This document shows, one piece after another, positions 37,292 to 45,213 of a DNA stretch of 64,000 nt (position 1 is the stretch's first letter; each line of letters starts with the position of its first letter). The translations under genes were made by a program, and so were the position numbers. This DNA comes from an uncultured eubacterium 1-6 (GTDB taxonomy: Bacteria > Bacillota > Clostridia > Lachnospirales > Lachnospiraceae), in contig CAIFEZ010000002.1 in NCBI GenBank assembly GCA_903789595.1, positions 162,920 to 226,919 of the forward strand, in the 5' to 3' direction. Under the pieces are notes generated by a model. That model saw only the letters and a program-made list of their open reading frames with translations, searched no databases and had not been told where the DNA came from.

Positions 37292-39151
37292 TCAGAATCC
37301 GCTGACTCTGTAGACGATAAACTCTGTCGCGGAATTATCCGCTCTATCCTCTGCCATACCCACAAGCACGCTGCCGTCCGGCAGCCTTGCAGCTGTACTG
37401 ATCCACGGATAGTTTGTTCCGAAAAGCTCGCCGTCCTCTGCCGATCCAAGGAAACTGCCATCGTTCTTCCAGAACAACAGGTTCCGCATATTTCCATCCA
37501 GACCGATAAATCCGTTTGCCGTCTCCTGGATATGGGTGATACTGCCCAGAGACTGTTCCCCGCCGAATTCCTGATTTCCAAGCTCCATCTGCTGGTTTCC
37601 TTCGGTATCCAGAACCCAGATGGCTTCATTCTGCGTGTCCGGATCCTCGCCTGCGATGAAGATATGGTTCTCACTCAGGCTGACCGTATTTATGCTCTCA
37701 TTGGAAAAAGCCGGCCACGCCTCTTTAGACGCCTTGTTGCCGTTAAATACTACCTTCTCCGGCTCTGATCCGAAAAACCAGGAAAGCCCCCAGGTTCCGC
37801 TGCTGTGTATCACGGCATTATCGATATCGTCATTTGAGGCAAGGATCTGTCCGTCTTTTACCGTGAGCATCGGTGACATAAAGCCCGCAAGGTACAGATT
37901 CCCGTTCTGGTCGGCGGAAATCTCTTCATAATCATCGTCCAGCTTCATGGTGTTCTTCAGTGTCAGCGTATCTCCCAGCGCATATTCATACAGAACATTG
38001 TCCAGCAAAATATACACCTTATCACCAACCGCAGCCATCCTTCCGCTGAAAATATCGTGCGCCAGAAGCGGTTCCTCAATCGGAACCCATGCGGAGGTTA
38101 TCGTGGTATCCGCAATCATCTTGGAATGTTCACCATCGACAGTAAAAGCCTCTCCCTCCCATGGCCATGGATAATCTTCATTCCCGGTATCCTCAAGATG
38201 AAATGCCAGGTTGCCCAGCAGCTGATCCACCTTCGGATCCGTATATTCTCCACTTACACTTACTTTTACCGTGGTTCCAGAGCCCACATCTCTTCCCATA
38301 TAGGTCAGAACCGGTTCTCCCCAGCTGACCGTTTCGGTGAAAACACAGGGAACCCCGCCGACCTTTTTCTGCTCTACCGTTTTCTCTACCGCCAGCGCAT
38401 GGGCATCAATATCCGACGCATATAGAAAATCCCGATAGTCGTTGCAGTTATCTACGGTAGCAGAAATGCTCACCGCTAACAGAGTTTCCTCCCCCTGTTT
38501 ATAGTCCAGCCGTCCATAGCTGTTCGTCTCGCTGTCTCCCTTATAGTCTTCGTTCTCCGTCCACCCTTCCGGATAATAGATGTCCCAGAGCTTCATTTCC
38601 AGATGCGTACCGCTTGTATCCCTGTTGTCCACCGCCTCTGTTTCCGAATGTGATCCGGACACAACGGAAGAAGTGCTCCCTGTCGCCGTCGTGCTATTTG
38701 CAGAAGTGCTCCCTGCTGCCGTCTCGCTTTCCGTTTTTGACGATGAACCGGACTTGACGCCTTCCTTTCCCTCCTTTTCAAAACGGAAGCTGACTCCCTC
38801 ATATTCGATATACAAATCTCCATCCTTATCGGTCAAATCCATTGTATCCGTGGAATCTTTTATTTTTACCCCGTTCTCTGTCTCCTCCCAGGTTCCCTTT
38901 TCTACTTCATCATCGATATGAGCCTCGCAGGTTCCGTCTTCTTTAAATACAAAAGAAAATTCATCCATGAAATCTGACACGGCAAATTCCATCCCTGACA
39001 TTTCGGCTGAGACAGCATTCCACTTCCCCAGATATTTACTTCCCTTCATGCTTTTTCCGCCGCATGCGGCAAGCAGCAGCGCCGGGAGAACCAGAATGCA
39101 GATCAACAGGATCGCAGAACCCCTTCTGAAAAAATTGATCTTTCGTTTCAT
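37292..39151 (-). CDS. Large lipoprotein of unknown function
   Basis: 619-residue surface lipoprotein. Residues 1-30 are a basic then hydrophobic signal ending in the lipobox ALLLAAC. A DUF-like beta domain (KYLGKWNAVSAEMSGMEF, typical of small clostridial lipoproteins) follows to about residue 125; then a Ser/Thr/Ala linker, then a region with DIYYPEGWTE resembling a PsbP-like fold, and a long C-terminal half with recurrent strands (MAAVGDKVYILLDNVLYEYA, QNGNLYLAGFMSP) suggesting a beta-propeller. Start follows AGGAGG. Divergent from the solute-binding lipoprotein gene, sharing a 180-base control region. Domain names beyond the lipobox are inference. Confidence 0.8.
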   Translation of the reverse strand: MKRKINFFRRGSAILLICILVLPALLLAACGGKSMKGSKYLGKWNAVSAEMSGMEFAVSDFMDEFSFVFKEDGTCEAHIDDEVEKGTWEETENGVKIKDSTDTMDLTDKDGDLYIEYEGVSFRFEKEGKEGVKSGSSSKTESETAAGSTSANSTTATGSTSSVVSGSHSETEAVDNRDTSGTHLEMKLWDIYYPEGWTENEDYKGDSETNSYGRLDYKQGEETLLAVSISATVDNCNDYRDFLYASDIDAHALAVEKTVEQKKVGGVPCVFTETVSWGEPVLTYMGRDVGSGTTVKVSVSGEYTDPKVDQLLGNLAFHLEDTGNEDYPWPWEGEAFTVDGEHSKMIADTTITSAWVPIEEPLLAHDIFSGRMAAVGDKVYILLDNVLYEYALGDTLTLKNTMKLDDDYEEISADQNGNLYLAGFMSPMLTVKDGQILASNDDIDNAVIHSSGTWGLSWFFGSEPEKVVFNGNKASKEAWPAFSNESINTVSLSENHIFIAGEDPDTQNEAIWVLDTEGNQQMELGNQEFGGEQSLGSITHIQETANGFIGLDGNMRNLLFWKNDGSFLGSAEDGELFGTNYPWISTAARLPDGSVLVGMAEDRADNSATEFIVYRVSGF

Positions 39152-39170
39152 AGCAATACCTCCTTTTGCA

Positions 39171-39205
39171 ATTTCCCTTCTTCGTGTATAATAGATTCAG
39201 AATCT
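39171..39205. promoter_or_regulatory. Divergent control region with palindrome
   Basis: Plus-strand TATAAT at 39187-39192 (a TTTTGC lies 17 bases upstream) is followed at once by the palindrome agattcagaatct (39193-39205). The site lies between the divergent lipoprotein and solute-binding protein genes and could bind a regulator of either. Confidence 0.45.
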
Positions 39206-39333
39206 TTAATCAGTCGTTTGCGCGCTTTTGTCTTGTACCATTCAATATACTGATATTTGAGATTTTGTCCCCATCTGTTTTCCCCGTTTTGATGGGAAAT
39301 TGCCAAAAATAGATGATTTTAAGGTATATGCGT

Positions 39334-40698
39334 ATGAAAAAGCAGCGATTGTTTTCTATTTTTCTTTCCATTCTTCTTTTGATCGGGCTGCCGCTCCTGT
39401 CCTCCTGCTCAGGCGACAGTCGGCTGAATCCTTCGGAGCCGGTCACTCTGACCTTCTGGCATGTGTACGGAGAACAGGTAGACTCTCCGATGAACCTTCT
39501 GGTTCAGCAGTTTAACGAGACTGTCGGTATGAAAAAGGGCATCATCATCAATGTGACCCGCATGTCGAATGCCTCTGAAGTCGGGGAACAGCTTCTCGCA
39601 GCACAGGAGGGCCGCCCCGGCGCCGGCAGCATGCCGGATCTGTTTCTTTGCTACCCCGGAACGGCTTCCCTTTTGGGGCCGGAGAATCTGGTTGACTGGT
39701 CGGAATTTTTTTCGCAGGAAGAGCTAGACTCCTATGTAGATGCTTTTGTGGACGAGGGAATTCTGCAAAACCGTCTTTGCGTCTTCCCTGTCTGCAAGTC
39801 CACCCGTCTTCTCTATGTAAACGGGACAGAATTTGATCGTTTTCAGGCGGATACCGGTATCAGCTACAGCAGCCTGCGAACCTGGGACGGTTTTTTCCGC
39901 GCCGCAGCCAAATACCGGGAATGGTCGAACGGAAAGCCCTTCTGCGCATTTGATTATCTCGTGCAGAACGTAGATCTGAACGCACACGAAATGGGAGACA
40001 CCCAGCTCATAAAGAACGGTTGTTACGACTGCTCCAATCCGGTGCTGCGAAGCTCCTGGAAGCAGTTTGGCGATGCGCTGGTCAGAGGAGACATCATCAT
40101 CTCTGACCTTTATGCCAACACGCAGATGATGACCGGAGAGGTTCCTGCCGGGACAGGTTCCAGCGCAGCCATCCTATATTTTAATAACATCGTTACCTTC
40201 TCCGACAACACAACCGAGCCTATGAATCTCAAGGTGCTTCCTCTTCCCGTTGCCGACCATCCGAAGGCCGATTCCGCTCCGCTCGCTCCACAGACCGGCT
40301 GCGGCATCTGCGCCCTCAAAACAGACAGTATAAAGGCGGAGGCCGCCTCTGTTTTTGTTCACTGGCTGACGGAAAGCGAGCGGAATCTGGATTTTGCGAC
40401 ACAGACGGGGTATTTCCCTGTAACAGAGGAAGCCTTTCAGGCGATTGACAGCTACCCCTTTCAAGATCCTTCCTATCGTTCTGTATACAATGCCATCCGG
40501 CTGGTAAAAAACAACTGTCACTTTGTTCCGCTTCCCTCGGACAGTGGATTTATTGAAAAAACCAATCAGCTTTATGACACGCTTCGTTCTATGCAGCCAA
40601 CCCTGAACGAGCGTTACCTCGATGGTGCGGATCCGGATGATCTTGAGCGCGAGACGTGGGAGCAGTTCTGCTCCTGCCTTGGTCCTTCGGAAAACTGA
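39334..40698 (+). CDS. Extracellular solute-binding lipoprotein (family 1-like)
   Basis: 454-residue sugar-type binding protein. The signal peptide ends in the lipobox LPLLSSC; the mature start PVTLTFWHVYGEQVDSPMN is typical of carbohydrate-binding SBP_bac_1 proteins, and later motifs include ADHPKADSAPLAPQTG and AEAASVFVHWLTESERNLDFA. ATG at 39334 is preferred because AAGG lies 9 bases upstream; nearer ATG codons are too close to it. No permease or ATPase follows; instead a membrane-anchored LuxR-type regulator gene starts 12 bases after the stop. A sensing rather than transport role is therefore inferred. Confidence 0.88.
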   Translation: MKKQRLFSIFLSILLLIGLPLLSSCSGDSRLNPSEPVTLTFWHVYGEQVDSPMNLLVQQFNETVGMKKGIIINVTRMSNASEVGEQLLAAQEGRPGAGSMPDLFLCYPGTASLLGPENLVDWSEFFSQEELDSYVDAFVDEGILQNRLCVFPVCKSTRLLYVNGTEFDRFQADTGISYSSLRTWDGFFRAAAKYREWSNGKPFCAFDYLVQNVDLNAHEMGDTQLIKNGCYDCSNPVLRSSWKQFGDALVRGDIIISDLYANTQMMTGEVPAGTGSSAAILYFNNIVTFSDNTTEPMNLKVLPLPVADHPKADSAPLAPQTGCGICALKTDSIKAEAASVFVHWLTESERNLDFATQTGYFPVTEEAFQAIDSYPFQDPSYRSVYNAIRLVKNNCHFVPLPSDSGFIEKTNQLYDTLRSMQPTLNERYLDGADPDDLERETWEQFCSCLGPSEN

Positions 40699-40709
40699 AA
40701 GGAGTATCT

Positions 40710-42422
40710 GTGAAAATGACATTTCGCTCCGTTTTTCGGCATAACCCGGAAGAAAGCAGCGACCTCACCAGGAAAAGGAACAGTCTGCGCCATAAGCTCT
40801 TCCGATATATGTTCCTTCTGGCCGCCCTTCTGATAGCCGCTTTTTTAATCGGATTATCTTTCATCATCACCGCCTTAAGGCAACGGGACGCCTTCCGCGC
40901 CTCCCTGCAGATGCAGATGGCTGTTTTCTCACAGGACGTTTCCTCCGAATTTGAGACGCTGGAGGCAGCGGGGCTTCAGATGTCGCTTTCCGTTACCGAA
41001 CAGATTCGAACCTACCTGAATGACAGACATATGACGATTTCGGAAATCAATGACTCAGAGACGGATCTGAAATCTCTTCAGGAATCGGTATTCGATACGA
41101 TAAAGGAAAAGCTTCTCCAGACAGACAGCTCCGGCGCATTTCTCCTGTTTGACGCCACCGTCAATACACACCTTGAAGGAGCGGATCACTCGCGGTCCGG
41201 CCTGTACATCCGAAAGAACTCCCCCGACTCCGCATCCGAGCTCCTTCTCTATCACGGAATCCCGGAAATCGGCAAGACAAACCATGTCATGCCGCATCGG
41301 AAATGGACGCTGGAATTTCACACGCAGAACCTGCCGGGGTATCAGGCCTGGAAAACCAGTGCCAAACCGGGTTCCTGCAGTTTCAGTGATATTTTTGTTC
41401 TGCCCGGAACCTCGGACAGGGTATTGCTCATGCTGTTTCCTCTATTTTCCCCGGACGGGACCTTCCTGGGCGTCTGCGGTTTTGAGATGAATGACACCTT
41501 TTTCCGGCAAAAAATGGCGCAGCCCACCACCCTGAGCCACCTCACGTGCATTCTTGCGGATATTCATAATGCTCCTGAGGGGCAGGCCCCCGGCACACTC
41601 CGGATTCATTCCGAAAACACCCTGTCCTGCGGAAGCACTGACGGCTACTATCTTGCCCCTGCAGGCACCCTGACCGTTACCAAAAAGCTGTCCGAAAAGC
41701 AGGTTCTTTGCACGGACCGCATCACCTCCTATCTGGGAATCACAGAGAAAGTAAAATTGGCCGGAAGCAGCGAACGGTTCCGTACTTATATCCTCATTCC
41801 TCGTCGCGACTACCGGAAAATGGTTTTTCGGGAAGGCGCCGAGGTCCTTCTGATCTTTTCTGTTCTTCTATGTCTTGCTCTGCTCTGCTGTCGCTATTTC
41901 AGCCGGCGCTTTCTGAATCCGATTCTGAAAAGTCTCGAACAGCTGAAAAACAGAGAAAAAACAGATCCGGATGAGATGATTCCAGAAATCGCCGAGCTTT
42001 TTTCTCTTCTGTCAGAGATTGAAAACGACAGGAAAGCGGAAACCTCGGCCTTAGAAAATGAAATTGAAAATGCCCGAAAAGAGCTCAGCCGTGTAAATAA
42101 AGAGTACGACGACGCCAAACGAGAGCTGTCGCGCCTGGTGTACGCGCGCAAAAAAGAAGTGGATCCGGAAAGCTATCAGCTCTTTCTGAACGGACTGAAC
42201 ACCTTGACACGGACCGAAAAGAAAATCTTCCTCCTCTATCTCTCCGGAAAGGGAACCAGGGAGATTATGGAGGAAAACAACATCAAGGAAAGCACACTTC
42301 GCTACCACAACCGCAATATCTACAGTAAGCTCGGGATCAATTCGATGAAACAGCTTCTGCGATATGCAGCTATTATGAACGGAGAGGACTCCGACTCATG
42401 CCAGCGGACGGATTTTTTCTAA
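40710..42422 (+). CDS. Membrane-anchored LuxR-type transcription regulator with extracellular sensor
   Basis: 570 residues from a GTG start 5 bases after GGAG (an ATG two codons on is the alternative). A membrane helix at about residues 30-56 and another at about 376-396 enclose an extracellular domain of some 320 residues, like Cache-type sensors. A HAMP-like/coiled-coil stretch (ENEIENARKELSRVNKEYDD) follows, then a LuxR-type helix-turn-helix at about 497-565 (TRTEKKIFLLYLSGKGTREI, KESTLRYHNRNIYSKLGI). So ligand sensing outside and DNA binding inside are in one chain, with no kinase. It is directly downstream of an orphan solute-binding lipoprotein. Confidence 0.85.
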   Translation: MKMTFRSVFRHNPEESSDLTRKRNSLRHKLFRYMFLLAALLIAAFLIGLSFIITALRQRDAFRASLQMQMAVFSQDVSSEFETLEAAGLQMSLSVTEQIRTYLNDRHMTISEINDSETDLKSLQESVFDTIKEKLLQTDSSGAFLLFDATVNTHLEGADHSRSGLYIRKNSPDSASELLLYHGIPEIGKTNHVMPHRKWTLEFHTQNLPGYQAWKTSAKPGSCSFSDIFVLPGTSDRVLLMLFPLFSPDGTFLGVCGFEMNDTFFRQKMAQPTTLSHLTCILADIHNAPEGQAPGTLRIHSENTLSCGSTDGYYLAPAGTLTVTKKLSEKQVLCTDRITSYLGITEKVKLAGSSERFRTYILIPRRDYRKMVFREGAEVLLIFSVLLCLALLCCRYFSRRFLNPILKSLEQLKNREKTDPDEMIPEIAELFSLLSEIENDRKAETSALENEIENARKELSRVNKEYDDAKRELSRLVYARKKEVDPESYQLFLNGLNTLTRTEKKIFLLYLSGKGTREIMEENNIKESTLRYHNRNIYSKLGINSMKQLLRYAAIMNGEDSDSCQRTDFF

Positions 42423-42425
42423 ATG

Positions 42426-42525
42426 TGCGCAACGAGAGAAAACGCGCTGCGCGAGTTTTCTCTCGCTATCGCGACGCTCGTCGCACACGAATACTTTGCA
42501 TTCGGCTGCGGCTCACTGTTCGCGT
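42426..42525 (-). repeat. Family B element, copy 1
   Basis: Contains a perfect 11-bp stem cgagagaaaac/gttttctctcg, then gctatcgcgacgctcg, a gaat/attc hairpin and the end ctgttcgcgt. On the minus strand it begins immediately after the U-tract of the terminator at 42526. Confidence 0.85.
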
Positions 42526-42570
42526 AAAAAAAGCACCAGGCCGATGGCTTCCATAACCAAGGGCTGGTGC
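42526..42570 (-). terminator. Terminator of DUF3592-like gene
   Basis: Arms gcaccag and ctggtgc with a long inner loop; seven T follow on the minus strand. Located about 90 bases after the stop at 42656. Confidence 0.8.
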
Positions 42571-42655
42571 CTGCTGCATATAACCTCTTTCCAGAAGCAG
42601 ATCGCTTATCTGCTTCGATATTTCCAATGTCGCGGGCTAAAGCCCGCATCGTTCC

Positions 42656-43177
42656 TCACTCGACCGTATTCAAGTCGACGGTATAATCTTCCGGATCCTT
42701 GGAGTGGAAGAAGACCTTGACACGCTTTCCGATGATTTCCTTTCCGGGATATTCCTTCATCGAACGGCTTGTAAAGGTATGCTCCACATGCTCCTTGAAA
42801 TCACGGTATCGGCAGATCACGTAGTACTCGACTCCGGAAGACGCATCTGTGCGAAGGTTTCTCGTGATCCCGATCACATCCGCAAAGATCCAGCCTCCGA
42901 CGGGAATCCAGCTGGTATCTTCCTCCTGTACCTGCTCCCCTCCGGCGGAATAGGAATTCTCCTCCGCCCCGCTGCTCACACCGTACTGCTGACGATAACG
43001 GATCGCCGGCGTAATTCCGAGCAACAGAAGGACTGCGCCGACTGCCTGAAACCCGATATATCTGGCATTATCGTAACCGGCCTCACGGAAACCGAGAAAT
43101 ATCAACGCGATTCCCGCCGCTGCCGCGATAAAGCCAAGGACTCTCAGCTTCTCTAATCTCTTCTGCTTCTTGTCCAA
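42656..43177 (-). CDS. Membrane protein, DUF3592-like
   Basis: 173 residues with two hydrophobic segments (about 12-30 and 38-58) and a C-terminal soluble domain (WIPVGGWIFADVIGITRNLR, EYYVICRYRDFKEHVEHTFT, GKRVKVFFHSKDPEDYTV). That last pattern, with a closing V-F-x-P/S-x-DP-x-DY-like motif, is typical of DUF3592 proteins. Function is unknown. The start is TTG at 43177 behind AGGAGGAG, well supported. It ends at a clear terminator followed by repeat element B. Confidence 0.8.
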   Translation of the reverse strand: MDKKQKRLEKLRVLGFIAAAAGIALIFLGFREAGYDNARYIGFQAVGAVLLLLGITPAIRYRQQYGVSSGAEENSYSAGGEQVQEEDTSWIPVGGWIFADVIGITRNLRTDASSGVEYYVICRYRDFKEHVEHTFTSRSMKEYPGKEIIGKRVKVFFHSKDPEDYTVDLNTVE

Positions 43178-43321
43178 AGTCTGCTCCTCCTCTTTTTTGA
43201 AAACGCATTTAATAACGCGAATTAGATTGTGTGCTATCTATTGATGTTAAGCTATAATATAGCATCCTCAGAAAAAAAGTCAAGCAGGCGGAATTGTTTT
43301 CACTTTTTCTTCAGATTTTGG

Positions 43322-44863
43322 TTATCTCTTCACAAAATATTCTTCGTACCACACAAGGAAGGTGTAAATGGTCCAGACCTTTCTCCAGAGATCCGAATTC
43401 CCGCCGACATACTCGTCAAAGATCCGGTTGATCTCATCGACATGGAAGAACCGCTCCGCCGACTCACTGTGAAAAAGTCGGATCACATCGCCGTTGTACC
43501 GGCTGTCTGCCATCCAGACCCGAATCGGAACGATGAAGCCCAGCTTTTTGCGGAAGGCGACCTCCTTCGGGAGCACCTTGGAGGCTGCCGTACGGAAGGC
43601 GACCTTGTTCTCATCCTCTGTCACCTTATACGCAGCCGGAAGCCTCGACGCGATCGCAAACATTCTGGTGTCGGTAATCGGCATCCGGATTTCCAGCCCT
43701 GCCGCCGTACTCATCTTGTCGACATTCAGATAGATATCTCCCTCAAGCCAGATCTGGATGTCCACGTCCTGCATCCGGGACAGAGGATCCAGCCCTTCCG
43801 TCTCTTTGTAGATATCGCGAACCAGATGAATCGGGAGAACTTCAGGGTTGTAATTTCTGAGGATTCTCTTCTTCTCGTCCTCTTTCATAATATTTGTATT
43901 GCCCACATAGAAGTTCGGAAGATTATCCCCATATTTCCGTGCATTCCGATACATGTTATATCCGCCGAACATTTCATCGGATCCCTCGCCCGAATAGCAG
44001 ATTTTTGTGTGCTTCGCAGCAGCCATGCAACCCAGAGTAAATACGATTGCGGACGCGTCCCCGAGGGGCTGCTCCATGTTGTACATGGTATAAGGAACCA
44101 CCGAGAAATAGTCCTCCGGGGTGACTCTGAGCCTCGACAGGTGGCGGCCGAGCATATCGGCGGTCTGCTTTGCCAATGGAGATTCATCAAACCGCTCCTC
44201 ATCGTAGCCGCAGGTATCCGCCATTTCACAATCTGAAAGCGCAAACACGTAGGACGAATCCACTCCTCCGGAAAGGAAGGATTCCGCCTTCTCGTCGGGA
44301 GTCTTCACCTCGCGGAGCATCTGCTTCATCGACTCATGAATCTCATCTGCATACTCCTCCAGAGACCTGCTGCCGTCCACATGGAATTCCGGCGTCCAGT
44401 ACCGGGTGATCGTAAGCTTTCCGTCCTTCCATTCCAGATAATGGCCCGGCATCAGTTTTTTGACACCCTTTAAGAACGTGTCCTCCCCGGCGGCATAGGT
44501 CAGCGAAAGATAAATCTGCAGCATCTCCTCATTGACTTCCTTCACGAAACCCGGCTGCTTCATGATGTCCCGGATCATAGTGCCGTAAAGCAGTCGGTGA
44601 TCCGCCGTGATATAGTAGTAGAAAGGCTTTGTGCCGAACTGATCGCGAAGGGCGAACAGCTTCTGCTCCTCATCGTCCCACAGGGCAAAGGCGAACATGC
44701 CATGCATGTGGTCCGCCATTCTCCCGCCCCATTTCTTGTAGGCTTCTGTCAGAATTCGCCGCTCCCTCTCCTCTCTCGACAATCCCGAAGCGTCAAATCC
44801 GAGCTCTCTGCTCAACGCCTCCCAGTTTCTGATATGTCCCCGGTACTCTTTTATCTCAATCAT
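43322..44863 (-). CDS. Asparagine synthase-like protein lacking the glutaminase nucleophile
   Basis: 513-residue AsnB-family protein. The ATP-pyrophosphatase half is intact: PP-loop SGGVDSSYVFALS near residue 199, CYSGEGSDEMFGGY and FRKKLGFIVPIRVW. The N-terminal class II amidotransferase domain is cut: homologues begin with MC and carry RLSIVD and NGEIYN motifs, none of which are present; the chain opens MIEIKEYRGHIRNWEALSRE and joins the normal fold near HGMFAFALWDDEE. An in-frame stop codon directly precedes the ATG at 44905, so no longer start exists there. Start at 44863 follows AGGAG. Likely ammonia-dependent or using another amine donor; calling it asparagine synthetase would go beyond the sequence. 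Confidence 0.88.
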   Translation of the reverse strand: MIEIKEYRGHIRNWEALSRELGFDASGLSREERERRILTEAYKKWGGRMADHMHGMFAFALWDDEEQKLFALRDQFGTKPFYYYITADHRLLYGTMIRDIMKQPGFVKEVNEEMLQIYLSLTYAAGEDTFLKGVKKLMPGHYLEWKDGKLTITRYWTPEFHVDGSRSLEEYADEIHESMKQMLREVKTPDEKAESFLSGGVDSSYVFALSDCEMADTCGYDEERFDESPLAKQTADMLGRHLSRLRVTPEDYFSVVPYTMYNMEQPLGDASAIVFTLGCMAAAKHTKICYSGEGSDEMFGGYNMYRNARKYGDNLPNFYVGNTNIMKEDEKKRILRNYNPEVLPIHLVRDIYKETEGLDPLSRMQDVDIQIWLEGDIYLNVDKMSTAAGLEIRMPITDTRMFAIASRLPAAYKVTEDENKVAFRTAASKVLPKEVAFRKKLGFIVPIRVWMADSRYNGDVIRLFHSESAERFFHVDEINRIFDEYVGGNSDLWRKVWTIYTFLVWYEEYFVKR

Positions 44864-45033
44864 AAATCTCTGCTCCTGCTCTGGTATTTGCGGATACACA
44901 CCCATTTATGCTCGACTGTGTCCACCGCCCGTGCATAAACAGAATCTATATCCCCTTATTTTTAAGCATCTTCTTGTCAATTATATCACAGATTTGTACG
45001 ATACAGAATCACACAAAGCGCAGCCGACAAATT

Positions 45034-45119
45034 TACGCTGCGCGAGTTTTCTCTCGCTATCGCGACGCTCGCCGCACAGGAATACTTCGCATTCGGCTTC
45101 GGCTCACTGTTCGCGTAAA
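45034..45119 (-). repeat. Family B element, copy 2 (one stem arm missing)
   Basis: Starts acgctgcgcgag, then the single arm gttttctctcg and the shared remainder to ctgttcgcgt. The partner arm cgagagaaaac is absent. On the minus strand it follows the terminator at 45118. Confidence 0.82.
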
Positions 45120-45143
45120 TAAAATCCGGCCTTCCGGCCGGAT
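45118..45143 (-). terminator. feoAB terminator
   Basis: Perfect arms atccggcc/ggccggat with a 4-base loop, followed on the minus strand by TTTTATTTA. Located 70 bases after the feoAB stop. Confidence 0.8.
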
Positions 45144-45213
45144 CAAGAACGATTCATAAAGAAAGGTTGCCACTCTATGGTGTGCAGCTATTTTGCCTCT
45201 TCCTGACCGGCTC

